Below are positions 31,122 through 40,420 of a stretch of 64,000 nt of DNA, one piece after another. Position 1 is the stretch's first letter; each line of letters starts with the position of its first letter. Source of the DNA: Nocardioides albertanoniae (lineage in GTDB: Bacteria > Actinomycetota > Actinomycetes > Propionibacteriales > Nocardioidaceae); NCBI RefSeq assembly GCF_006716315.1, contig NZ_VFOV01000001.1, positions 2,806,501 to 2,870,500 of the forward strand. Reading direction: 5' to 3'. Both the position numbers and the translations under genes were made by a program. Below the pieces are notes generated by a model. The model was not told where the DNA came from. It did not search any database and worked only from the letters and a program-made list of their open reading frames with translations.

Positions 31122-31990
31122 CGCCGCTCATTCCCGCGATCTCCGGAGCGCTCATCGTCGCCGGGGCCATAGGCCTCACCGCCGGCCTTCGCCGCGCGCC
31201 GGTCGTCGAGCGCGTCCCGACCCGGTCGAGGTCGTTGAACCGGATTCAGTCACTCCCCCGCCAGACTCGCCTATTGCTCGCTGGCGGGTTCATGGCCGGC
31301 GTGCTCGGCTGGCTGGTGACCGGCTGGCTGCTAGCTCTCATCATCGGCCCGGCGGCGGTCATCGGACTCCCTTACCTCTTGGCCACCTCGCCCGCCAAGG
31401 CACGCATCGCCCGCCTCGAAGCACTCGAGGAGTGGTCCAGGTCCCTCTCGGGCGTACTCACCGTCGGGGCCGGCCTGGAACAGGCCCTCATCGCCACGCT
31501 GCGCTCCACTCCAGCGCCTATCGCCGGCGAGGTCGGGCGCCTCGCAGCTCGCCTGCGTGCCCGGTGGCGCACTGAGGATGCGCTCCGGGCCTTCGCCGAT
31601 GAGCTCGATGACGCCACCGGCGACCTGGTCGCGGCGAACCTCATCCTGGGTTCCCGGCGTCGTGGGGCTGGTCTCTCGGCCGTGCTCGACTCGCTGGCCG
31701 AGTCGGTCGCTGCCGACGTACGCGCTCGGCGTCAGGTCGAGGCCGACCGCGCCAAGCCGCGCGCGACCGCGCGGTGGGTGACGATCATCAGTGCCACCGT
31801 GCTGCTGGTCCTGGCGCTCTCCGGCGGCTACGTCGAGCCGTACTCCACCCCGCTCGGCCAAATCATCCTGACCATCCTGCTCGCTGCCTACGCCGCGCTG
31901 CTGGTGTGGATGCGCCGGATGGCTGAGGGCAGGCCGCCGCCCCGAATCCTCGGCAACCGCCGCGAGCTCGCGAAGGCTGAGCTGTCATGA
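31118..31990 (+). CDS. TadB-like type II secretion F-domain protein
   Basis: 290 residues. Membrane helices occur near residues 4-22 and 46-80, followed by the cytoplasmic GspF-type domain (RIARLEALEEWSRSLSG, VGAGLEQALIA, RRRGAGLSAVLDSLAE) and two C-terminal helices (WVTIISATVLLVLALSG, IILTILLAAYAALLVWM). TadB forms the inner-membrane platform with TadC. The ATG overlaps the TadA stop (ATGA). A longer in-frame upstream extension lies inside tadA and is not used. Confidence 0.88.
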   Translation: MTPLIPAISGALIVAGAIGLTAGLRRAPVVERVPTRSRSLNRIQSLPRQTRLLLAGGFMAGVLGWLVTGWLLALIIGPAAVIGLPYLLATSPAKARIARLEALEEWSRSLSGVLTVGAGLEQALIATLRSTPAPIAGEVGRLAARLRARWRTEDALRAFADELDDATGDLVAANLILGSRRRGAGLSAVLDSLAESVAADVRARRQVEADRAKPRATARWVTIISATVLLVLALSGGYVEPYSTPLGQIILTILLAAYAALLVWMRRMAEGRPPPRILGNRRELAKAELS

Positions 31991-32883
31991 CCGGTCTGCA
32001 GATCATGATGGCCTCCGGCGCGCTGATCGGGCTCGGCATCGTGCTGCTCCTGGCCCGCGTACTGCCGGCGCATCCCGATCCGGTCGACGCGCTTGACCGG
32101 CTCACTGCCAAGGCGGCACCAACCAGGGCGGTTGCGACTCCGGCGAACCGGACAGAACGGCTCGGCACCTGGGCGATCCGCGCTCTCCCGCCGGCGATCT
32201 GGGTGCGTACGCCAACACGCGAGCTCGCGCTCCTACGGCTCTCGCTGGCTCGGTTCTACGGCGAGAAGATCATCTTCGCGGCACTCGGGCTGGTCATCGC
32301 GCCCGTGTTCGCAGTCTTCCTCTCACTCATCGGCCTCGGGCTCCCCGTCGCAATCCCTGCCATCGGTTCGGTTGCTCTTGCCGTGGTGATGTTCTTCATT
32401 CCGAACTACAACGCGCTCGACGATGCCCGTGCAGCGCGGCTCGAGTTCACCCGGGCATTGGGGGCCTATACCGAGCTGGTCGCGCTCGAGCGCAACAACG
32501 GATCTGGTGTACGCCAGGCCATGGAGGCCGCTGCCGAGATCGGCGACTCGTGGGTCTTCACCCGGCTGACCGAGGAGCTCACCCGCTCACGCTGGTCCGG
32601 CCTACCACCCTGGGAAGCGCTCCACGCGTTGTCGGAGGAACTCGGCCTTCCCGAGCTCGATGACTTCGCCGACATCATGCGTCTCTCCGGTGAAGAGGGC
32701 GCGTCGGTCTACTCGACCCTGCGCGCCCGCTCCGCGGCGATGCGCACCGCCATGCTCAACGACGAGATCACCGAGGCCAACGCCGTCGGTGAACGTATGT
32801 CCATCCCCGGCTCACTGCTCGGGGTGGTCTTCATGGGGCTGCTCCTGGCTCCATCACTGCTCCGGATGGTCATGCCCACCTGA
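31987..32883 (+). CDS. TadC-like type II secretion F-domain protein
   Basis: 298 residues. It has an N-terminal helix, a hydrophobic pair around residues 95-140 (IIFAALGLVIAPVFAVFLSL, AIGSVALAVVMFFIPNY), a cytoplasmic F domain (NGSGVRQAMEAAAEIGD, LPELDDFADIMRLSGEEGASVYSTL) and a C-terminal helix (LLGVVFMGLLLAPSLLRMV). It is the second platform subunit beside TadB. The ATG start overlaps the previous stop by ATGA. Confidence 0.88.
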   Translation: MTGLQIMMASGALIGLGIVLLLARVLPAHPDPVDALDRLTAKAAPTRAVATPANRTERLGTWAIRALPPAIWVRTPTRELALLRLSLARFYGEKIIFAALGLVIAPVFAVFLSLIGLGLPVAIPAIGSVALAVVMFFIPNYNALDDARAARLEFTRALGAYTELVALERNNGSGVRQAMEAAAEIGDSWVFTRLTEELTRSRWSGLPPWEALHALSEELGLPELDDFADIMRLSGEEGASVYSTLRARSAAMRTAMLNDEITEANAVGERMSIPGSLLGVVFMGLLLAPSLLRMVMPT

Positions 32884-32928
32884 GACGTACGAAAGGGCTC
32901 ACCGACACACGAAACGAGATATCTCCTC

Positions 32929-33138
32929 ATGCACCGACTCATCACCTTCATCCTCGGACTCATCCTGATCGGCCAGCACCATCTGGACGTGGCCATCGAG
33001 GGTCGCCGGCGGCGCGACGAGCGCGGCTCGGTGACCATCGAGAACGTCCTGTGGGCCGTCGCCGTGATCGCGATCGTCGCCATCGTCGTCGCCGCGATCA
33101 GGACCTTCGTCACCAATGAGTCCAACAAGATCAGATAG
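32929..33138 (+). CDS. Flp-like pilin precursor
   Basis: A 69-residue protein with a class III prepilin layout: a basic leader ending RRRDERG, then SVTIEN with Glu at position +5 of the predicted mature protein, and one hydrophobic helix (VLWAVAVIAIVAIVVAAI). Flp pilins normally have Glu-Tyr at +5/+6; here it is Glu-Asn. The leader is unusually long and partly hydrophobic. It is the most likely major or minor pilin of the system. The gene follows tadC by 45 bases and overlaps the next gene by 23 bases. Confidence 0.72.
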   Translation: MHRLITFILGLILIGQHHLDVAIEGRRRRDERGSVTIENVLWAVAVIAIVAIVVAAIRTFVTNESNKIR

Positions 33139-33520
33139 GCACCGCCGGGCTCGCAACGAACGAGGCGCCGCCTCGATCGAGCTCGTCATTCTGCTACCCG
33201 CCCTGTTCGCGGTCATGTTCCTCGGAATGCAGGCCGCGCTCTATTACCACGCCCGCACGATCGCGATCGCCGCTGCACAAGAGGGTGCCCGAGCGGCCGG
33301 CGCAGAGGGCGCGACCTCAACCGATGGCAGGCGATCGGCTCGCGCCTATCTCGCCGACGTCGGCGGAGACGCACTGAAGTCGAGCCGCGTCAACGTCACC
33401 CGAACCGGGACAACAGCCACAGCGACAGTCACCGGGCGGAGCCTGAGCGTATTGCCCGGGTGGCAGCCTCGAGTTCGGCAGTCTGCGAGCGTGACCGTCG
33501 AAAGGCTCACTGCGCCATGA
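33116..33520 (+). CDS. TadE-like pseudopilin
   Basis: 134 residues with leader RRARNERG, then AASIELVILLPALFAVMFLGMQ, which is the TadE signature: small residues, Glu at +5 and a single hydrophobic helix. A periplasmic or external domain follows, with YYHARTIAIAAAQEGARAAG and a beta-rich tail. TadE-family proteins are minor pilins of Tad systems. The ATG at 33,116 overlaps the Flp-like gene. Confidence 0.85.
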   Translation: MSPTRSDRHRRARNERGAASIELVILLPALFAVMFLGMQAALYYHARTIAIAAAQEGARAAGAEGATSTDGRRSARAYLADVGGDALKSSRVNVTRTGTTATATVTGRSLSVLPGWQPRVRQSASVTVERLTAP

Positions 33521-33954
33521 CCTCGAGACGACGAGATGAGCGTGGATCCTCCGCGATCGAGGCAGCCATCGGCGTACCTGCCTTCGGTCTCTTCGTCGGC
33601 CTGATCATCTTCGGTGGACGTATGGCCGTCGCGCACGAGTCGGTGCAGTCGGCCGCAGCGGAGGCCGCGCGTACGGCTTCGATCGCCCGGTCCTCCTCCG
33701 ACGCGACGCGAACCGCGACCGACGCGGCACGAGCGAGCCTCAAGAGCCAAGGAATCAACTGTCGTACGGTCTCGGTTCGAATCGACACCCGGGCATTCCA
33801 GACAGCCGTCGGAGAGCCGGGCGCGGTGGCCGCCACCGTCACCTGTCGCCTGGATCTGACCGACCTGTCCGCGCCCGTGCCAGGGAGTCGCACGATTCGG
33901 GCCACGATGTCCTCGCCAGTTGACACCTGGCGGGAGCGAGGTGATTCACGATGA
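33517..33954 (+). CDS. TadE/TadF-like pseudopilin
   Basis: 145 residues. It has the same leader design: SRRRDERG then SSAIEAAIGVPAFGLFVGL, with Glu at +5, then AVAHESVQSAAAEAARTASIAR and a short beta domain with two cysteines. It is paralogous in layout to the gene before it. The start at 33,517 forms an ATGA overlap with the upstream stop; the frame is open to 33,460 but that part lies inside tadE. Confidence 0.8.
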   Translation: MTSRRRDERGSSAIEAAIGVPAFGLFVGLIIFGGRMAVAHESVQSAAAEAARTASIARSSSDATRTATDAARASLKSQGINCRTVSVRIDTRAFQTAVGEPGAVAATVTCRLDLTDLSAPVPGSRTIRATMSSPVDTWRERGDSR

Positions 33955-34373
33955 ATCACCTCCGCGATGAGCGCGGTTCGGTCACAGCCTGGATGGCGAC
34001 CGGAGCCTTCGTCATGGCCACTCTTGTCGGGCTGGCCGTCGACCTCGGTGGGCAGGTTCACGCCCAGCAGCGAGCCCACGATGTCGCCGCCCAGGCAGCG
34101 CGCACCGGCGCCCAGGAAGTGCAGGCGGCACCCGCGGTCCAGGGCCGGTACGCCCGGATCGACACCAGTGCCGCACGCCAGGCAGCCCAGGCGTACCTCT
34201 CCGCCGCCGGCATGCGGGGCACGGTCTCGATCAGTAACGGCGACCGGATCGTCGTCGAGACCCGCGACACCTACCGCACCAAATTCCTCGGGATCATCGG
34301 TATCACCAGGGTCACGGTCCATGGCGAAGCGACCGGCCACCTCGTACGCAGCCTCGGAGGTAACCAGCGATGA
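33951..34373 (+). CDS. TadG-like pilus assembly protein
   Basis: 140 residues. It opens NHLRDERGSVTAWMATGAFVMATLVGLAVDLGG, close to the N-termini of TadG/RcpC-associated Flp assembly proteins. It lacks the +5 glutamate found in its three neighbours, so it may not be processed as a pilin. The remainder (AHDVAAQAARTGAQEV...) is a small alpha/beta domain. The full-length TadG von Willebrand domain is missing. ATGA overlaps at both ends show tight coupling. Confidence 0.78.
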   Translation: MNHLRDERGSVTAWMATGAFVMATLVGLAVDLGGQVHAQQRAHDVAAQAARTGAQEVQAAPAVQGRYARIDTSAARQAAQAYLSAAGMRGTVSISNGDRIVVETRDTYRTKFLGIIGITRVTVHGEATGHLVRSLGGNQR

Positions 34374-37300
34374 TCACCAGGCTCCGCGGACTCGCCGCCA
34401 CCCTCGCCCTCGCGGTCTTCGTGATGGGCGGTCCAATCTTCCTTGTCTATGCCCGGTCGCTGCCTGACTTCAGCGCCTTCACCTGGGACCGGCTCCAGGA
34501 CCGCGACGACGGCACCGTGGCGCTCGCGGTCATCTACGTCGCGTGCTGGGTCTGCTGGGCGCTGTTCACTATCTCGGTCTTCGTGTCCATTGCATCGATG
34601 CTGCGAGGGATCCGGGTCCCTCGCCTGCCGGGTCTCAGCCTTCCTCAGGGTGCAGCGAACCATCTCGTCGCCTCCGCCGCGCTTCTGTTCATCAGCGCAC
34701 CCGCAGTGACGCAGACGATGACTTCGCCCCCGGCGGATGCATACGTCCCTCAGGACGTGCCGGTTCAACTGGTCAGCGACCCTTCGGGCGACGAGCCACC
34801 CGAACCACGCAACCCGACTGCCGCGCAGCCCACCCCAAAGGCGACAGCCTCCGGCGAGACCGTGGCCTACACCGTCAAACGCGGCGACAGCCTGTGGCGG
34901 ATCGCCGAAAAGCACCTGGGCAGCGGCGAGCGGTTCAAGGAGATCGCAGCCTTGAACACGTACGTCCTCTCGAAGAATCCCGACTACCTCGAAGCAGGTC
35001 TCATCCTTCGCCTTCCCGCTCCCGCGAAACCGGCCGAGAACACCGACGCCGGCGACGACACTTACGTCGTTGAACCGGGTGACACTCTCTCGGAGATCGC
35101 CGAGGAGGAATTGGGGGATGCCGAGAGATACACCCAGATCTTCAACGCCTCCACCAACACGGTTCAGCCCGACGGCGCTCGGTTGACCGATCCCGACCTG
35201 ATCCGCCCAGGCTGGACGCTGCAGCTCCCCACGACAACGAAACCCCAGGTCAGGAAAGGGGGGCCTCCCGCAGCACCGCCTCCGATCTCGCCGACCCCAT
35301 CGAAGTCCCCCACCCCTGAGACATCACCACAGACGTCACCTTCGACATCCCCCTCACCCGTCCCGGCAACACAAGCACCCGACGACGCGAGTGACAACGC
35401 CTCACACACTCCAGCCTGGGTGCTCCCCGGGCTCACCGGTGCCGGCGCGGTCCTCGCCGGCCTGGTCTTCCTCGCGCTGCGCTCCTACCGACGCACCGCG
35501 CTCCGCTTCCGCCGCCCGGGCCACATCCTCTCCACTCCCCCAGAGATCACCGACGTGGCCAAGACCGCTCAGTTCGCCGGCAGCGTCACCGGCCCGAACA
35601 TCCTTGGCCTCAACCACCTTCTCGAAACGCTCGAGAAGACGGAGGACTCGATGCCAACGCTGAGCTGGGTCGCCCTCGGGAAACGCACCGCGACCCTGCA
35701 CCTAACGGAGAGCGCGCACCTTCCAGACCCCTGGACCGGTGACGGAAAGATCTGGATGGCCCCGCTGCCAGAGAACCCATCCGATCCCGAGTACTCCTGC
35801 CCTTACCCCCTCCTCGTCGGGATCGGCTCCAACAACAGCGGCGACCATGTCCTGCTTAATCTCGAGGAACACTCCTACGTCGCCGTCACCGGTGAGCCTG
35901 CCAGGAGGGCGGCGTTCGCGAGGTACGTGAGCGCCGAGCTCGCCTTCAACCCCTGGTCGATCGTCGCCACCGTCGACACCTTCGGCGTGGCCTCTGAGGT
36001 CACCTTCTGGTGCGACGACCTCTCAGGAGGCGACCAGGGCGGGGCCAACCACCACCCGGCCCACGACGACCGCTTCGTAACTGAGCTCGCCCAAGTGCTC
36101 GACCCCAAGTTCGCTCATTCAGAGATCGACACCTACCACGCCGTCATCGCGACCAGCGACCACGCCGACCTGGCCCAGCAGGTGGCCGAGATCATCGCGG
36201 CGTACCCCTCCCGATCCGGCGCCACTGTCCTTCTCCTCGCAGACACCATCCCACCAGGAAGCACCCCCATCGCACTCACCCACGACGGACGCCTCCACCT
36301 GACCGTCCTGGACCTCGACCTGACCGCGGCCGGGCTCACCGAATCCGAAGCAGCCGCCTGTGCCACCCTCTTCGCTCTCGACCCGGTCCCCGACAACATC
36401 ACGTTGCCCACCTCCAAGAACGCGAACGGCCGGAAGGCCACCACCGACGAGGCCGGCGCACTCGTCCCCGAGCAGACCGAAGCGCGCCCCATCGACCAAC
36501 CAGCAGGACCCGGTTCACTCCTCCCAAAGGAAACCAAGCAGTACGTCGCAGCCGCGGCCACCACGACCGACGACATCGATCAGCTGGCTCCCGTCACGAC
36601 CCACCCACGTCCAGACCTGTCGGCGGACGCTGAGCCCACCGATCTGAACACGCCTGCGGATCCTGCTGCCGCGTCCGAGAAGGAAGGTGCCGGAGGCACC
36701 GCCGAAGACGATGACGCGAGCCTCAACGGCACCGTCGACACCTGGTATGACGATGACTGCCCCTACCCCCGCCTCACCCTCCTCGGCCCGCTGGCCGCCC
36801 GAACCCACGGCGACCACAAAGCAGTGGCCCGGCGACGCCCGTTCTACCTCGAGCTCCTGACGTACCTCGTCCTCCACCCGCAGGGTGTCACCGGCGCCCA
36901 GATGGCCGAAGACTTCGGCCTCAAGATCCAGCGCCTGCGCACCGACATCGCAGAGGTACGCAAGTGGCTCGGCACCAACCCAGACACCGGCGAACTCCAC
37001 CTGCCCAAAGCCGACACGACCGACGCCACCGGCTCCCGCGGCTCGTCCCTCTACCGGGTCGATGGCGTCCTCACCGACTGGGATCTCTTCAAACGACTCC
37101 GCGCCCGCGGTCAACGCCGCGGTGCCGACGGCATCGAAGACCTCATCGCCGCCCTCGACCTCGTCACGGGCGAACCCTTCACCCACCTACGCCCCGCCGG
37201 ATGGGCCTGGCTCAACGACCTACGCACCAACGACATCGCCCAATGCGCCATCGTCGACACCGCCCACATCGTCACCGCCCACGCCTTGGAGAAGCACGAC

Positions 37301-37546
37301 ACCAACCTCGCTCTCGTCACCGTCCAGATCGCCACCAAGGCGTCCCCCTACGACGAGATCTGCCGCCTCGACCTCGCCCGCGTCAAAGATGCCATCGGAG
37401 ACATCAGTGGCGCCGAGGAGATCGTGCGGCAGGAGATTTTCAATCGCACCGATGATCACCAAGGCCCGATCGAAGAGTCCGCCAGAACGAGGGCAGTCGC
37501 TACCGATGCCGGCTGGATCCGCGGGGACGGCCGGCGCGGTTCTTGA
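34370..37546 (+). CDS. large membrane protein with LysM repeats and a C-terminal BTAD domain
   Basis: 1058 residues. Three N-terminal membrane helices (about 7-30, 56-82, 98-120) are followed by two LysM peptidoglycan-binding repeats (YTVKRGDSLWRIAEKHLG near 165 and YVVEPGDTLSEIAEEELG near 230), a Pro/Ser/Thr-rich linker, a fourth helix (LPGLTGAGAVLAGLVFLAL near 350), a long middle region with no Walker motif, and a C-terminal bacterial transcriptional activator domain with TPR-like helices (from about 797: LTLLGPLAARTHG to the end). This pairing links the cell wall to a cytoplasmic BTAD. Such proteins end actinobacterial Tad operons; the role is unknown. Confidence 0.85.
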   Translation: MITRLRGLAATLALAVFVMGGPIFLVYARSLPDFSAFTWDRLQDRDDGTVALAVIYVACWVCWALFTISVFVSIASMLRGIRVPRLPGLSLPQGAANHLVASAALLFISAPAVTQTMTSPPADAYVPQDVPVQLVSDPSGDEPPEPRNPTAAQPTPKATASGETVAYTVKRGDSLWRIAEKHLGSGERFKEIAALNTYVLSKNPDYLEAGLILRLPAPAKPAENTDAGDDTYVVEPGDTLSEIAEEELGDAERYTQIFNASTNTVQPDGARLTDPDLIRPGWTLQLPTTTKPQVRKGGPPAAPPPISPTPSKSPTPETSPQTSPSTSPSPVPATQAPDDASDNASHTPAWVLPGLTGAGAVLAGLVFLALRSYRRTALRFRRPGHILSTPPEITDVAKTAQFAGSVTGPNILGLNHLLETLEKTEDSMPTLSWVALGKRTATLHLTESAHLPDPWTGDGKIWMAPLPENPSDPEYSCPYPLLVGIGSNNSGDHVLLNLEEHSYVAVTGEPARRAAFARYVSAELAFNPWSIVATVDTFGVASEVTFWCDDLSGGDQGGANHHPAHDDRFVTELAQVLDPKFAHSEIDTYHAVIATSDHADLAQQVAEIIAAYPSRSGATVLLLADTIPPGSTPIALTHDGRLHLTVLDLDLTAAGLTESEAAACATLFALDPVPDNITLPTSKNANGRKATTDEAGALVPEQTEARPIDQPAGPGSLLPKETKQYVAAAATTTDDIDQLAPVTTHPRPDLSADAEPTDLNTPADPAAASEKEGAGGTAEDDDASLNGTVDTWYDDDCPYPRLTLLGPLAARTHGDHKAVARRRPFYLELLTYLVLHPQGVTGAQMAEDFGLKIQRLRTDIAEVRKWLGTNPDTGELHLPKADTTDATGSRGSSLYRVDGVLTDWDLFKRLRARGQRRGADGIEDLIAALDLVTGEPFTHLRPAGWAWLNDLRTNDIAQCAIVDTAHIVTAHALEKHDTNLALVTVQIATKASPYDEICRLDLARVKDAIGDISGAEEIVRQEIFNRTDDHQGPIEESARTRAVATDAGWIRGDGRRGS

Positions 37547-37697
37547 CCAGGGTGCGAGTTCAGCACAACCATCCACCGAAACATCAGCCTCGAATAGGCG
37601 CTCTCCACTCATGCCGCAGGCAGCCCGCCCAACAAGAACTTGCAGATAGTCCTTCATGCCGCCACCCTCAACGCTCCCGATACATCTGCTCTGGCGG

Positions 37698-37785
37698 TGA
37701 CAGTCTGATTCGGGACCAGTGTGACGGTCTGATTCGGACCCACCCGGGCTTCGGCGTGGCGTCGTGACGGCTTGATCTGGACCCA
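37698..37785 (+). repeat. left end of the IS21-mer transposon: three 21-bp repeats
   Basis: Three direct copies of a unit of form TGAC-(A/G)-G-(T/C)-(C/T)-TGAT-...-GGACCCA occur at 37,698-37,718, 37,722-37,742 and 37,765-37,785. They are the probable IstA binding sites. The first two match the right end in spacing and sequence; the third has no clear partner there. Confidence 0.8.
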
Positions 37786-37848
37786 CTTCCGTGGCGTCAG
37801 GAGGACCCGCATCCAGCGGTCCTCGCGGCACCGGAAGTGGGTTTCGGG

Positions 37849-39566
37849 ATGAGGGTGCGTGTGGAACTGTTCGCTGCGATCCGTCGGGACGCCCGGGTCG
37901 AGGGCATGTCGATCCGAGCGCTCGCACGCAAGCACCAAGTCGGACGCGGCACCGTTCGCCAGGCCCTCACGTCCGCGGAACCACCGCCGCGGAAGACCCC
38001 GGTGCGTTCCTCGCCCCGGTTGGATCCGTTCAAGTCGGCCATCGACGACATGCTCCGCGCCGACCTTGAGGCGCCGCGGAAGCAACGGCACACCGCCCGC
38101 CGGATCCACGTCCGCCTCATCGAGGAACACGACGCCATTGAGGTGTCGTACTCGACGGTTCGCGACTACGTCCGCATCCGCCGCACGCAGATCGGCCTCG
38201 AAGCTGGCCGCCGGGTCGAAGTCATGATCCCCAGGAGCACGCACCAGGCGCAGAAGCAGAAGTCGACTTCGGCGAGCTCTACGTCATCCTGGCCGGGGTG
38301 AAGACGAAGGTCTTCCTCTTCACATTCAGGTTGAGTTACTCCGGGAAGGCGGTGCACCGGATCTACGCCACCCAAGGCCAAGAGGCGTTCCTCGAGGGCC
38401 ACATCGCCGCGTTCAACGAGATCGGCGGCATCCCCACCCGGCACGTCCGGTACGACAACCTCACCGCCGCAGTCACCCGGGTCGTCAACGCGCGCGGTCG
38501 TGAGCGGGTAGAGAACGACCGCTGGGTGCTGTTCCGCTCCCACTTCGGGTTCGACGCGTTCTACTGCCAGCCGGGCATCGCCGGGGCACATGAGAAGGGC
38601 GGCGTGGAAGGCGACGTCGGCCGGTTCCGCCGCCAGCACCTCGTGCCCATGCCCGTCGTCGACTCGCTCGACGAGCTGAACGAGAAGGTCCGTGCCTTGG
38701 ACGCCGCCGACGACCGCCGACGGATCTCGTCGCGGATCCGGACCGTCGGCGAGGACTTCGCGACCGAACGCGAGAACCTCGCGCCGCTCCCGGTCGAGGG
38801 GTTCGACCCCGGGCTGATGCTGAACCCGATGGTCGACCGCTCCGCGATGATCACCGTCCGCATGGCCCGGTACTCCGTCCCGGCGCGGTTCATCCACCGC
38901 CGCGTCCGCGTCTCCTTGCGCGCATCCGAAGTCGTCGTGTTCGACGGCCGACTCCAGATCGCCCGGCACCCCCGCGTCATCACAAGGGGTGGCCAGTCGG
39001 TGAACCTCGACCACTACCTCGAGGTGCTCAAGGGTAAGCCGGGCGCATTGCCAGGCTCCACCGCGTTGGCGCAGGCCCGCGAATCGGGGGCGTTCACGCC
39101 TGCGCATGAGGCGTTCTGGGCGAACGCCCGCAAGCGGCTCGGGGATGCGGTCGGCACCCGGGAACTGATCGACGTGCTCCTACTGCACCGCGCCATGGCC
39201 GCCGACGAAGTCGAAGCCGGGCTGCTCGCCGCAGTGAGCGTCGGTGCAGTCTCAGCTGACGTGGTCGCGGTCGAAGCACGCCTGCACACCACCCGCGCAG
39301 CGCCCACCGGGGCCAGTTCAGACCGTCATCCCGTTGCGCAGCGCAGCGATGGCGAACGACGAGATGTCGACACCAAGCGCAGCCGGAAGGTCGTGTCCCT
39401 CACCGAACGCCTGCTGCTCGACCCGGCCGCGGTCATCGCCGGCCTCCCGCCCGACACCCGGCCGCTGCCGTCGATGGAGAAATACCAGCAACTGCTCGGC
39501 CGCCGCACCGGCACCGACCACCACCCCGACCCGATGAGTCCCTATGAGAGCGGAGCACCCCGATGA
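37849..39566 (+). pseudogene. istA: IS21-family transposase IstA, frameshifted
   Basis: The N-terminal part (37,849-38,301) has the helix-turn-helix MSIRALARKHQVGRGTVRQAL and the linker RRIHVRLIEEHDAIEVSYSTV. At CCCC (38,229-38,232) one C seems missing. The other frame continues with EVDFGEL, the catalytic Asp of the DDE core, then VRYDNLTAAV (second Asp) and AHEKGGVEGDVG (Glu), and a beta-barrel C-terminal domain. Adding one base gives a normal IstA of about 570 residues. The downstream frame could start at a GTG at 38,298 but would lack the first Asp and the DNA-binding domain. It may be inactive, rescued by slippage, or a sequencing error. Confidence 0.85.
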
Positions 39567-40372
39567 GCACAGTCACCAGCGTGACAACCACCTTGCGCCG
39601 CCGCCGCGGCCTGACCGAGGAAGCCGCCGTAGCGGCGGTCGACCAGGCCTGCCGGAGGCTCCGGCTCCCGACCATGCGGGCCCTGCTTGGCGACGCGGTC
39701 GCGGCGGCGAACAAGGACCAGTTGACCTACACCGGATTCCTCGCCGAGCTGCTCCTGGCCGAGTGCGACGACCGCGACCGTCGGTCCACCATCCGGCGCG
39801 TGAACGGCGCCGGGTTCCCGCGGAGCAAGTTCCTCGCGGACTTCGACTTCGACGCCAACTCGAACATCATCCCCGCCACCATCCACCAGTTGGCGACCGG
39901 CGAGTGGGTGCGGAAGGGCCAGCCGCTGTGCCTGATCGGGGATTCCGGCACCGGCAAGTCTCACCTGCTCATCGGCCTGGGGACCGCAGCCGCGGAAAAG
40001 GGATTCCGGGTAAAGTACACCCTCGCCACGAGGCTGGTGAACGAGCTTGTAGAAGCAGCCGATGAGAAGCAGTTGGCCCGCACGATCGCTCGTTACGGCC
40101 GCGTCGACCTGCTCTGCATTGACGAGCTCGGCTACATGGAACTGGACCGCCGCGGCGCCGAACTCCTCTTCCAGGTCCTCACCGAGCGAGAGGAGAAGAA
40201 CAGCGTGGCAATCGCGTCCAACGAGGGCTTCGCCGGCTGGACCAAGACCTTCACGGACCCGCGCCTGTGCGCGGCCATCGTCGACCGCCTCACCTTCGGC
40301 GGCAACATCATCGAAACTGGTACCGACTCCTACCGGCTGGCGTCGACCCGGTCAGGGAACGCGTCGCGGTGA
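39563..40372 (+). CDS. istB: IS21-family helper ATPase IstB
   Basis: A 269-residue AAA+ ATPase of the DnaC/IstB type. Walker A is LIGDSGTGKSHLL near residue 125; Walker B is LLCIDELGYMEL; sensor regions include VAIASNEGFAGW and the C-terminal DRLTFGGNIIETG. IstB loads on target DNA and directs IstA-mediated insertion. The start overlaps the istA stop by ATGA, the standard IS21 arrangement. It is intact and full-length. Confidence 0.95.
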   Translation: MSTVTSVTTTLRRRRGLTEEAAVAAVDQACRRLRLPTMRALLGDAVAAANKDQLTYTGFLAELLLAECDDRDRRSTIRRVNGAGFPRSKFLADFDFDANSNIIPATIHQLATGEWVRKGQPLCLIGDSGTGKSHLLIGLGTAAAEKGFRVKYTLATRLVNELVEAADEKQLARTIARYGRVDLLCIDELGYMELDRRGAELLFQVLTEREEKNSVAIASNEGFAGWTKTFTDPRLCAAIVDRLTFGGNIIETGTDSYRLASTRSGNASR

Positions 40373-40420
40373 CGCAATCAACCGAGCCTGCTTCGTGCGC
40401 ACGCCGCACCCGGTGGGCTG

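Noticed and set aside
37220..37927. Minus-strand open frame spanning the end of the LysM-BTAD gene and the transposon left end
   Set aside because: It is antisense to a clear gene for most of its length and crosses the transposon boundary, so it cannot be a native gene.
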